From Gamarada debralockiae (Eukaryota; Ascomycota; Leotiomycetes; Helotiales; Hyphodiscaceae): a stretch of DNA of 64,000 nt. The stretch spans positions 1-64,000 of the forward strand of contig NXFV01001780.1 in the NCBI GenBank assembly GCA_002803225.1. The letters are read 5' to 3'. Positions 22,816 to 32,554 of the stretch are shown in pieces (the stretch's first letter is position 1; every line of letters starts with the position of its first letter). A model generated the notes under the pieces. That model was not told the DNA's origin and did no database searches. It was given only the letters and a program-made list of their open reading frames with translations. The translations under genes and the position numbers were made by a program.

Positions 22816-24715
22816 CTAGTATTCCTTTGCAAGTTCCTCGGCCAAAGTCCCAGATAAGCTCGCCTCCCAATCATCCTCGAACGTATACTCCATCTCTCCA
22901 CTTCTGCGCCGCTCTCCCAGATCAGCCACAAACGTATTCTCCCCAAGTATCGAGGTCATCGACCAGATCTGCTTGCGAATCCCAGCATTGATCCTCAGAG
23001 CCATCTGCGTTTCCTGCCTGCCCGGCGTTGCCAAAGTTAAAAGTGTTCTCTCCAGCCAACGCCTCAAACACGTCGAACGCAGCTTCATTTCCTGGCTGCG
23101 CTGCCATGTCCTCGCCAAACATAGGGTGGACTTCTTCTGTCATTCCATCCAGATCTGCGTTGCCAGCCTCGAACGAGTCGAATGCAACTATATTTCCAGC
23201 CTGCTCTCCCATGTCGTCATCAGCTATCGGGCCAACCTTTCTTGTCATACCACCCACATATGCGTTTCCACTCTCAAATTCTGTCTCCATAGGTAAATTG
23301 TTGAATTCATGTCCATTTGCATCCTGCTCTGCCTGGCCAATCTCAAATTCGTCCTTCCCCAGCAACTCCTTGAAGCCAACTACTCCTCCACCTTTCCCAG
23401 CATTTATATTTCCCAATGGAGAGCCAATTCTAATTCCCAATCCAAATTGCTCTGCGTTACCAGCCTCAAATTCATCCTCCATTGCCGCATTGGCGAAATC
23501 ACGCCGATTTGCACCTTGCATGGGAGACGAGTCAAAGAGAGACTTCATGGTCGCCGCTTCCTTCCCATCATATCAATTTTCTCTCTTTCGTGTCTCCGAA
23601 TCATTGGCTTCTCCACCTTGATCGCTGTTGGAATCTCCCAATGGAGGAGTGTCTAGTTCAATTCCCAGATGCCCAACGTCGCCAGCCTGATATCTATTTC
23701 CTAGAGAGAGTTCCGGAAGGACTCCTCTTTTGCGATTTCATCTGCGGTCTTGGATTCCTTAAGTGCCTTTGGCTTTCCCTTTCCCTTTGGAGCATCCGTC
23801 TCACCTGATATAGCTTGCTTCGGGGTTTTCCTTTATGGAGTAGCATTAGTATACTTAGCCTTCGTATTTCCCCCTTGGGCAGCCGTAGTCGTCGAAGCAT
23901 TCGCGGGAGTCTTCTTCTTCGCAGGTGTAGACGACGTAGTTTCCGGGGGTATAGAAGAGGCCTTGACAGTAAGAGGGCGTTTGGTATTTCCTCCCATAGA
24001 TCCAAGATCTTGGGGAGTAGCACTAGAGCTTGAGTCTCGATCGACAGACATCGAGTCACGCACGGACTTGGGAATTCGACCACCGCGGCTTCCAGGTCCA
24101 CTGAAAGGTCGCGTCATGCCACCATTGCCCCGATTTTCTTGTGGTTGTTTGCGTGCTGGTGTCGGCAGGTGTAGCTTAGCTAGTGCGCCGCAGCTGATGG
24201 GGGTGGAAAGTTGATAAAATGACCAGGACCATGACCAGAGTCAACAGCGCGTACTTTAGGAGGCTTCTTCTTGGAGAGGTATGTCTAATGATGAACTCCC
24301 CCAAATCCAAAAACTCCGTGAGGATCAAATTCGCGCGATCTACCGCGTTAGCCACGAGTTTATTGTGTTGTCGGCTAGTAGGAAAGTCGAATTCGACCAC
24401 GTAGCCACGATCATTGTAGAAGAAGCGCGGACGCGCTGCTATGCCGATTTTGAGTTTCTCGTTGATGTGTGTCGCGAACGCTTGCACGCATTTGCCCCAG
24501 TTCTCAGTGTCTTCGCCGTAGCGGTGGAAGTCGAGTGCTAATACTTCGGGGTTGCTGTACGCTGTATGTTGGGTGGGAGAGGTGAAGGGGGGGGTTGGAA
24601 GGAGTGAGATTTCATTTCGGGCTACGGTATTGTGAATGTGGGTGGATGATATCGTCTGTTGTGGAGATGTTTGGTTGATGGAGTAGACTTTCGAGAGTTG
24701 AAGGGCAGTCGACAT
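22816..24715 (-). pseudogene. Broken gene encoding FE-GNA amino-acid repeats, family unknown
   Basis: Protein-like open frames run in order on the minus strand but cannot be joined by credible introns. The first (24715 to about 24180, start MSTALQLSKVY) includes LALDFHRYGEDTENWGKCVQ and NDRGYVVEFDF. A possible 59-nt intron leads into KKKPPKVRAVDSGHGPGHF. Next comes a Lys/Pro/Thr-rich frame (24117-23833 and beyond) interrupted by a TAA after KAKYTNATP. A frame change near 23730 and a TGA just before 23550 follow. The last frame (23548-22922) has degenerate repeats of roughly 35 residues, each beginning with F-E-x-G-N/Q-A. A further change near 22980 leads to an acidic end (EMEYTFEDDWEASL). No family was recognised. 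The first 180 codons could be a separate intact gene. It is preceded by tandem DNA repeats. Confidence 0.5.
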
Positions 24716-24784
24716 GGGGATTGTCGGAAAAGTGTATCGTGAATTGGCTTCGAACTTTATAGTGAGGCCTCATCGCGTGTCAAG

Positions 24785-25101
24785 AAGTTCAGCGAATATA
24801 GTGGTTTGCTAAAGTAGAGTCGTCTGTTGACAGGATGAACTTTCAAGATGCGATGCAACGTATCGTCCAGTGCGTGGAAGTTCAGCGAATAGCGTAGTTC
24901 GTTGAAGGAGAGTTTACTGTCAACAGGAGGGACTTTCGGGAATTGAGGGGACTGTTGTCAGAAGTGTGGAAGTTCGGTCGAAAGCGTGGATTGTTGTGTG
25001 GAGAGTTGACTGTCGATTGTTGGACTTTCAATGCTTGGAGTAGGCTGTCGTTGCAACTGGCAAGTTCAGTGGACAGCGTGGACTGTTAAAAGGAGACGCT
25101 C
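24785..25101. repeat. About 3.4 tandem copies of a degenerate 92-bp unit
   Basis: Units start at 24785, 24878, 24970 and 25062 (spacing 93, 92, 92), each with AAGTTC followed by AGCG/CGAA and G-rich sequence. The word ACTTTC recurs inside each full unit at 24839, 24932 and 25024. A related block, with ACTTTC at 24687, overlaps the start codon of the minus-strand reading frame at 24715. The remaining sequence to 25465 shows no gene. Confidence 0.8.
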
Positions 25102-25465
25102 TATCGCCTCACTGCAGTTGAATGATTCATTTCGAAAATTTACCAAAAACCTTCCCTCGGTTACGAATCGTTCATAGTCTCTGAGCATTTTGGGATCTAA
25201 CGTTCCAATTGAAACAGTTGGCTCCCACTTGGGACATAAGCCAGTTCAAGTGAAGGCGTGTGGATGATCATGGCTTGTTGAGACAACAAGGCCTCTAGGA
25301 AAGCCTTACATTCGATACTTCTGTGCAAAGTCTACATCTTTAAAGGAAAGAACATCATTCTGCCATCACAATAACAACCCACGGTATCATGTCCATAACC
25401 CAATGCCATAATATAACCGCCAACGCCAGTCCCACGCTAAATGCAATTCAAGGATATGCCACTCC

Positions 25466-27612
25466 TCATAACTCTCCATCTTGCAAATCTTCTCTCCTCT
25501 CATCGGCCAGCAACTCGGGGATATCAGGCTCGAAGCCTTGCTCAAAATTCTGGAGATCTTCATCCTCTAACGTACCAATAAAGGCACGTTTGATGAATTG
25601 CAGCCAGACCTTGTTCTTCTCGTGCTGCTTGTGATGCTTCTTCTTCTTGTGCTTCTTCCCCCTCTCAGCATCAAAGTCATCTTCATAATCAGAAGTGTCC
25701 TGTACCACTTCATCCTCGTCAAATTCGTCAAGGGACTCGTCAATTCGATCGCCCTTCTCTGGCTTGTACTGCCCAATCCTGTGCGCGAGCTTGATGTAGC
25801 TTCGTACTGTCATATCCTTCAAATTGTATATTGGGTCCGTGAAGGTGTCGTATTCGACCTGGTATTGGAATGACTTTGGTTTCGGGGCTTTGTCTTTTGG
25901 ATGCTTGCCGTGGTGCTTGCCCTTACGCCACTTGTCCGTATCAAGATCGTCATCTTGTGGCTTGACAAAGTCATTGTTGATGTGAGTGAGGTTTGCAAAG
26001 TATTGGGTGTAGCCGAGCATAGTCAAAGTCTGAGGGGAATAGGCTGGACCCGGTGGTGAGTTCTTGGTTGGTGGATCTGGGATGATGAGATCGGGGTCCG
26101 AGGGCTTCTTCTTTTTCTTCATTTCTGAAAGATCATCGTCGACATACGATTCGGCATCTTCCTCAAGCCAGTCCATCTGCTGATCGGCTTGGGGTGCTGC
26201 GAACCCCTCTTCCCAGACCGCTGTTCCTTCAAGCCCGGTGATATTGTACTCAATGACTCGGATTGTCGGGAAATAGTTCGGTACCACACTTGGACCGACA
26301 AGGGAAACATGGAATCGCTCTCCCCATGGGCCTCCAATCTTCTTCAAGGCCTTGTCTCTCTTGCTATTCTTGCCTTTCTTTTTCTTGGACCCATCAATAT
26401 CGTCCGAAAATGCAGCGACAGGATTTGGCAGATCGGACCAGTCTTCACGCAGCTCTTCCAGGTAATCATTGGCAGACTGGACGGTGAGCTCTTCATCCAT
26501 CATGACTCGCGCAAGGTGATTTGCAGATGGTTGTCCTTCCATAGCGAGGAGATCCACTTCCTTGGTATCTTGCAACATGAAGTGATCGATATTCATGTGC
26601 CCGTAGAGACCCCCAATCACCACATCTCGATATTGCTTAAGCCAGAGGGTATACTTCTGCCAGCAAGTCTCGTCCCAGAGTTGTTTGCTCTCTGTTCGGG
26701 CAGGAGGAACATGACCTGTGAGAATTGCCTTCATCCCACGCTGCCGCATGAACTGTAGTTGAATTCGGAGCCATTCCATATGTTCATAGCCAGGCTCAGA
26801 CCGTAACGCACAGCCGTCGACAGCAGCATTGTGGCTGAAGAAGTAGAGCGTGTTGAGACTAAAGACAGCCAATTTGTTTGGAATGACTTCGACGTAGTAC
26901 CAGCCTCCTCTTTCAAAGCCATGTCTTTGCTCTTCTGGTATGAACTTCCTCCAAACATCGGTATATGTCCTTAGCCATTTATTTGGCCCCGAAAGTAAAA
27001 TGTTGTGCGGTAGAATATCATTGTTGCCAAAAGTCGAGACGATCGGAATTGTGAGAGCGTTGTTCGGATCATCATCCTTGCCAAATACTTCCACAAATTT
27101 CTCGGCGACCTTTCTGTTTGTACCAAGAACTTCTTCTTCGTTTCGAGGGATCTTTTCGTCGCTATCGTGCCGAGCGGAGTCGCCTGTCCATACTACAAAA
27201 TCGATGGTATCCTTAATGTTATCCTCTATCCATTTGAAGGTCGCATTGAGAAGAGTAAAAGGTGTGTCGCAATCTGAGGTCTCTGCACCGTACGTGCCGG
27301 CTGTGCCCTGGCCTCTATGACAGGCATCGTCTTCTGCGGTCGAGGAGTGGATTTTGTAGAAGGGATCTGGATGTAGATCTACATAGAGATCTGATCAGTA
27401 TCGTACAAGAAAGATAAGATTAGGGATACCCCACCTGTGATGTGCAGGAATCGGCCATGCAGTTCTCGCGAGGCAGCGGACTGAGGGTGTGTGACAGTCA
27501 GGTCCTCCAATGGCGCTTGCAGGCGCGATTGTGTACCGGCGATAGGCTTTGCATGTACATCATCGAGCAGACATGCCGCTGCTGCTGCTAATAATAATGC
27601 AAATGGATGCAT
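25466..27612 (-). CDS. PPN1: Vacuolar endopolyphosphatase
   Basis: Two exons, 27612-27435 and 27378-25466, with a 56-bp intron whose splicing creates FLHITDLHPDPFY. The protein has 696 residues. An N-terminal hydrophobic stretch (HPFALLLAAAAACLL) acts as signal or membrane anchor. Calcineurin-type metallophosphatase motifs follow in order: DLHPD, WTGDSARHD, FGNNDILPHN, GHVPPA and YGHMNIDHF, giving the full set of metal ligands. The second half carries highly charged Lys/Asp/Glu-rich insertions (KKKKGKNSKR and a His/Lys-rich block KKHKKKKHHKQHEKNK) typical of fungal Ppn1. Family role: cuts internal phosphoanhydride bonds of long polyphosphate chains in the vacuole, for phosphate storage and mobilisation. 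In yeast it is activated by proteolysis. The gene looks intact. Confidence 0.95.
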
Positions 27613-28564
27613 TTTTTGAACAATCTGAAAATAGAGAAATTTCAGGAAAAGGATGACATCCTCAGAAGAGGGTTCAAACCTTCAAAAGATCCCGTGCGAT
27701 CCCCTGTTCCAGGCAGACGGTAGCTGGCTGCTGAGGTGACACCTGTCGGCTGAATGATCTTCGAAAATTTGACGGGAACGCGGGAGGGCTAAGAGCTTAT
27801 TTCCCGCAGCATCAAAATAGGAGAATAACGAAAATGTCCCCTGACTTTGGATATGAAAAAGGAGAAAGAGAAGAAAGAAATACGCTGTGGGAGATTTCTC
27901 ATTCCTAAATATTAACTTGGTCTGAATCCAGCTCCCAAGGTGGATGTCTCAGCCATCAGCATCACATCCAAGCTACACCACCTCTTTGCTCTCCATAGTA
28001 ATGTTTCATCCAATCAATGGTCCACGTGTAGGCAGTCGAGTCAGATGTTTGGGGGGCAAAAAGGACATGCTCCTATTTTCTTATTCTTACTCCTTCTACT
28101 CCCCTCAACATTTTACGAGCTCTCACAAATAGGGGTGCACGCGACCATTCTCTTTCGTAGTGATGACAAGTTGGTGAGGATCGTGAGCCTCGATCTGGTG
28201 GTGGATGTCGTGTAGCCTGATGTGGCCATATGAAGCCTGTGAAAATGCATGCGGGTACTGGGATTTGGCCGATGGTGGTGGTGACATCTGCTGCCTCAAC
28301 CAATTTTGGGATATCTCCTTTGCGATGTAGCAAGCACTTTCCATAGCCGGTGATGTCAGAGTGAGATAAGAGGAAAAATAATTATCAACGTGCAGCTGAA
28401 GATCGTAAAATATGTTTCTGGAAGGCCTCCGTGCGCAATCAGCGGGAAGACGGGACCCTACACTAACCCAAAGCAGCGAATCAAGGGCCGTCCCTTTCGG
28501 ACTTGGACAAATATCTTTATATATTCAAATAAGACAAAATTTTCCAATCAAACACCACATCTCA
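27613..28564. other. Spacer: PPN1 promoter and tRNA upstream region
   Basis: About 950 bp between the PPN1 start codon and the tRNA gene. Open frames up to about 91 codons are present but without motifs. No coding feature is supported. Confidence 0.5.
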
Positions 28565-28711
28565 GGCGCGATGGCAGAGCGGTCTAATGCGATGTAAGTA
28601 TCACTGGGAGCATTTTCTGAAAGCAGAAACTAACCCTTATCAGAGACTAGAACTACTCAAAGTTGTCATCTATTCTCTTCGGAGGCGCAGGTTCAAATCC
28701 TGCTCGCGTCG
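28565..28711 (+). tRNA. tRNA-Ser(AGA) with two interruptions
   Basis: Acceptor strands GGCGCGA (28565-28571) and TCGCGTC (28704-28710) pair with one G-U. Discriminator is G73, as in serine tRNAs. A box TGGCAGAGCGG (28572 on), 3-bp D stem GCA/TGC, T arm GCAGG-TTCAAAT-CCTGC (28687-28703) and a long variable arm with CTC-TTCG-GAG are all present. The anticodon stem forms only if 28594-28643 is removed: ATAGA (28592-28593 plus 28644-28646) then pairs with TCTAT (28669-28673). This leaves the loop C-U-AGA-A with U33 and anticodon AGA at 28649-28651. A conventional 15-nt intron lies at 28653-28667, right after position 37. The mature length would be 82 nt, standard for fungal tRNA-Ser. Function: decoding UCU/UCC/UCA after A34-to-inosine editing, provided both interruptions are removed. 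Confidence 0.82.
28594..28643 (+). other. Spliceosomal-type intron-like insert in the tRNA anticodon stem
   Basis: A 50-nt segment between tRNA positions 28 and 29. It starts GTAAGTAT, ends TTATCAG, and has ACTAAC about 10 nt before its end. These are the donor, acceptor and branch-point patterns of the protein-coding introns in this window. Eukaryotic tRNA introns otherwise sit between positions 37 and 38. Confidence 0.65.
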
Positions 28712-28721
28712 CAAAGAATAA

Positions 28722-28727
28722 TTTTTT
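28722..28727 (+). terminator. RNA polymerase III terminator (T6)
   Basis: A run of six T residues begins 11 nt after the tRNA discriminator base, with a second T6 run at 28735-28740. This is the expected position and composition for Pol III termination and supports the tRNA gene as a transcription unit. Confidence 0.7.
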
Positions 28728-31197
28728 GGCTAGATTTTTTCTCTCATTTTGTGTTCTGGTTTGGTAAGCGAGCGGAAGGGGTTCGGACCGAGTTCCGATG
28801 AACCACCCCCTTTTTTACCCGAATGCGCCACCCTCTTTCAGCCCTGATTTGGCTGAGCTGAGACGGCAACACATTTGCGAATCCGAAAGAATGTTTCAAA
28901 TTGGCCGGCTGAATTTGTGGATTCAATAATATTTTAGTCTCTTGGCTGTTTTAAGTAAAAGTTGCGCTCTTCAGCTGATTTGAGCTGAGTAATCTTTACA
29001 GTTATTTTTGTGGCGGTACAGTGTCGAGAAGGCCAAGCCTCTTCTAAAAAGCTCTGAAAAGGCTTATGGGAAATATCTCCATTGGTTAACAGGTAAGAGT
29101 AAAAGTTCCAAATTTGATTTGTTCAAATGACGTTAAACATGTTGTGACCCTGGGGAGCTGGTGGGTTTGACGAGGCTGACAGTTCTGGGACATCCGGGGC
29201 AAGGCTCTGTAAAGAAAGCTACGCATTCCACAAACGCTATCCCATCTTTTTAAATGATAGTCCGCCGCCATCTGAGTGCCCAAGTCGTGTTCAGTATTTC
29301 AAGTTTTGGGGTTTGCGAAAGTCATTCTTCCACCGCAAGAACGCAAGAGTACGTCATTCTCAAAGCCGATTATTACTTTGCAGTCTGCAATGAGCCGATG
29401 ATCACTCAAACCCCAAATCAGGTGAGCTCCTTCCTCTTATACCGGGCGAGTCGAAGAATATCACAATCACATTTCACGTCACGGTTAATTGCGGGGCGAA
29501 GGGGGCATTGTATTGTGTCAAGAGTGGAAAAGTGGGTGGGCAAAGAAGCCAGGTGAGCTTCCCCCTCTCTCACCGGGCGTGTTGAAGTATCATAACCATC
29601 ACGGTTAACTGCGGGGCGAAGGGTAAATGGCATCAAAAGTGGAAGAGTGGATGACCGAGGAAGGGTAAAGGACCCTTCTGACAGGCATGAGACACGATGC
29701 AGCTTGGCTGCTTAGGATCTTTCAGTACTCGTGCGTCGAATACGTCTTCCAGAAGGTCAGAAGCAAACTAGAAGCCAGTTCACATGCAAAAGCAACTTGC
29801 ACCTCCAAAGAAAGGACAGATGACATGCCTACAAGACGTCATAACGGAGATATGAGGCTCTACACATGAGCGACTTCGGAACAAAAGAGGGGCTGTGCAA
29901 CAGCCTCGCGCGCTGGAGCAAGTCCGAAACATAGGTGTTCGGTGGCTCCCGAATTTGAGAGCTGTTTTATAAGCAGTGACTCAAGCGATAGGATGGATAC
30001 GGGTGCGGATGTTTCAATCATTGTTGATTCTAAGGAACGTAGTACGGTATCGTGGTTTTGTTGCTGATAGAGGATTCCGAGGAAGAATTCCGGGATGGCT
30101 GAGCCGGGTCCGATCCGTGCCAAACCGCAGCTGGGCGTACTCGGCGATACTGAACGGGCATCCATTCATCCGTAAACAACAATTCAAACCCGATGGATTA
30201 CAAACACTTCTTATCGACAGATTGAAGCAACGTGTGTGTAACTATTTGCTGTCAGTTCAATCAGACACTTATCGATGTCGAAGGGACAGCTCACGTTTCG
30301 CAAACCGATGTTATCCGCCACCCGAGATCCAAAGGAACGACGACAACAAGTAGATATCACCACGGTCAGATCGACTCGTTCATGCGAGGTAAGCTCAAAT
30401 CGGAGATTTACTGCAAAGCACGGCATAGCTTCTAGTGCTTCAAGAACCAGTGGAGTTTGAGAAAGCGAGGCACGAGGCTTTCGAACTGATTGGGTATTAC
30501 GCAGCCTTGTCTCCCACACTCTAACCTCTTGTTTTCTGATTTGTCCGATCCTGGAGCTTGGCGTAGGAGCTATGATTTGGGGCTGAAAGACCCCTCTGTA
30601 ACCGAGCTATTGAGTTTTCTTGAAATCAGCATGCTCCTGCCGGCTTGGGCGAAATGGCATCATGGCAGATGCGAACTGCATGAGGCGCTGTACAGATGAG
30701 CTGTTGCCTGCATTCTTGCGTTGGTGATTCTGAGCTCCGTGCTCGGGCTTTGGGCTTGCATCGAATTTCAATCATGTGGTCTGTCTGGTAGTCAATCCTT
30801 CGAGAGAGTATCCTTCGTAGCATAGCCCTTCATCCTCAAACAGTTCTTATCGGCACAAAAAAGAGGGGAAGAGGAGTCATTGAAGCATATAAGGAACCTC
30901 CCAACTCCTCCTTATTTGAATTTGCTGCTCTCCTCATCAAACTCTTCGATATTTCCAGCCTTGTTCCAATAACCACTATTTTCTCTGCAATTATATGCAC
31001 CTTGCTAGATTAAGCATTCTCTTTCAACTTAATCCCTACCAGATTTTTTACCCCACACCCTCAGACAGTCGGCAATCTGGCCTCCCAAATTTTCGACGGT
31101 ATCATTCGTTTGCATTGGCCCACCTAGTAAGCCACCGCTGCCTTACCCCCACGATGCATATCCCAATTAACTCACTTGCCTTAGCTCTTTCTGGCCC
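28728..31197. other. Long spacer without recognisable gene
   Basis: About 2.5 kb between the tRNA and the next gene. It contains the 131-bp tandem duplication at 29421-29668 and, near 30840-31190, a pyrimidine-rich stretch that probably is promoter and leader for the gene at 31198. Short open frames (to about 125 codons near 29976-30353) lack motifs. Confidence 0.5.
29421..29668. repeat. Diverged tandem duplication, period 131 bp
   Basis: Copy 1 starts at 29421 and copy 2 at 29552, both with GGTGAGCT. Shared later words include CACCGGGCG/ACCGGGCGAG, TCACGGTTAA, TGCGGGGCGAAGGG and AGTGGAA. Copies differ by scattered substitutions and small indels. No coding content recognised. Confidence 0.75.
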
Positions 31198-31959
31198 ATG
31201 AGGACTAGACAGCCATTCAACATGGCCGCGCCTGACCACAACATCTTCCACAATGAGGGGTATCATCATGAGCTCCACGAGTGGGCATGCCCAACATGTG
31301 ACAAGATGATTTCGTCGTCTCGACCACCCGTCTACAATCCAGACAACTGCAGCTGCGCTGATCTCTGTGGGTATACCAATGGCCTGACCGAAGTCCCTCA
31401 GCCTGCCGCCTCCCCAGCGCAAGGCTACCAGTATGGGAACAACAACACAGCATACTACCAGCCCCCACAGTCATATACTTCCTCAACGGCATCTGTGCCA
31501 TGCCCTGAGGGCATTGAACGTGAGGGTCCAAACCTTCGCGTCACCAACACCTACCTGCCCCTTGGACCGGACGCTGGGCTGAACGAAGTTCAGCATCGAC
31601 GCTCTGCTTCTGCCCACTCGGACATGTCATACCAAATGCGACGCTTCCTCGTCGACCAACAAAAGAACCAACCACGTCACAATGTCTCGCCTCCAACTGA
31701 GACCAATTTCTTGAAGCAAGATGTCTACATCCAATCGCAGTCCTCGAAGAAGACCAAGACGAACAAGCAGCGAAGGAAGCCCAGCTATCAAAGCTTCGAG
31801 AGCGTTGGCACTGAGGATTATGACTTCATTGCTGGAGGAGCTGATGCCATGGCCCACATCGGCAAGTGGATCGACGATGATAGGTTCGGGTATTCTCGAG
31901 ATGGGTATGGATATCCGCTGAGCATGAGTGGAATGACTGATGAATTGAATGGAGAATGA
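31198..31959 (+). CDS. Hypothetical protein, disordered, with N-terminal Cys/His cluster
   Basis: Single-exon frame of 253 residues that I do not recognise. A second ATG at 31222 has the better initiation context (A at -3, G at +4) and would remove eight residues. The N-terminus holds HHELHEWACPTCDKMI and, 20 residues on, CSCADLCGY. This spacing of Cys and His could bind a metal, but it matches no zinc-finger family I can name. The middle is rich in Gln, Asn, Tyr, Ser and Pro (YYQPPQSYTSS). A basic stretch SSKKTKTNKQRRKPSY could be a nuclear signal, and the C-terminus is acidic and Gly/Tyr-rich. No signal peptide or membrane segment is seen. Biased composition and absence of in-frame stops over 760 bp support a real gene; function unknown. 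Confidence 0.6.
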   Translation: MRTRQPFNMAAPDHNIFHNEGYHHELHEWACPTCDKMISSSRPPVYNPDNCSCADLCGYTNGLTEVPQPAASPAQGYQYGNNNTAYYQPPQSYTSSTASVPCPEGIEREGPNLRVTNTYLPLGPDAGLNEVQHRRSASAHSDMSYQMRRFLVDQQKNQPRHNVSPPTETNFLKQDVYIQSQSSKKTKTNKQRRKPSYQSFESVGTEDYDFIAGGADAMAHIGKWIDDDRFGYSRDGYGYPLSMSGMTDELNGE

Positions 31960-32554
31960 GCGTCATGGCTTGGATGATGGGGAACTTTGGCGTTTGGTTT
32001 TTGGCTTTGTATGAGTGAACGATGATACCCGGGTGACGACTCTCTTTTGTGAATGAGGGCGGCCTTTTGATTTGGCGTTGGTGGTTAGCCTTGCTCTTCT
32101 ATTCTTGGATTCTTTTCGGGGATTCTCTTTGAACTTTGAGTGGTTTCTTGGTTTGGTGTTGGCGGCTAGCGTTGTTGTTGCTTTCTTGTCGATTCTTCCG
32201 CGATGGTGTTTTGCTCTTGACTAGCATACGTCGGTATTCTTGTAGCCTATGTACGACCATGTATCAGTAGGAGCGACGATTTTGATTTTGGAGGTTTTAC
32301 CTTTATTCAATTCAAACGGATCCGCCGAACCTTCCCAGAGACGCAACTCCTTGAAATGTGGTGGAGTTAACCTTGTGAGGTGAACACTTGCTCATGACAG
32401 GAGAGTGCAAGTAATGATGGACTTCCATGGTAGACCATATGTCTCAATGGAAATCATAAAAGAGTCGACGTCTCGAACTTGACATTTTGTTGCTTTGCAC
32501 GCCAAGTGTTATGGGAAGACATTGCGCACACCCATTTGATTATGTCCTATGATT
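31960..32554. other. Spacer
   Basis: About 600 bp between the hypothetical gene and the end of the HET pseudogene, convergent. T/G-rich sequence just after 31960 fits a 3' untranslated region. Nothing else recognised. Confidence 0.5.

Noticed and set aside
28653..28667. Reading the tRNA as tRNA-Leu(CAA) from the CTCAAAG inside this segment
   Set aside because: No anticodon stem can be formed around CAA, and the discriminator G73 and T arm are serine-type.
31217..31857. Antisense frames over the hypothetical gene at 31198
   Set aside because: The plus frame spans the whole region and has a better start; the antisense ones are fragments.
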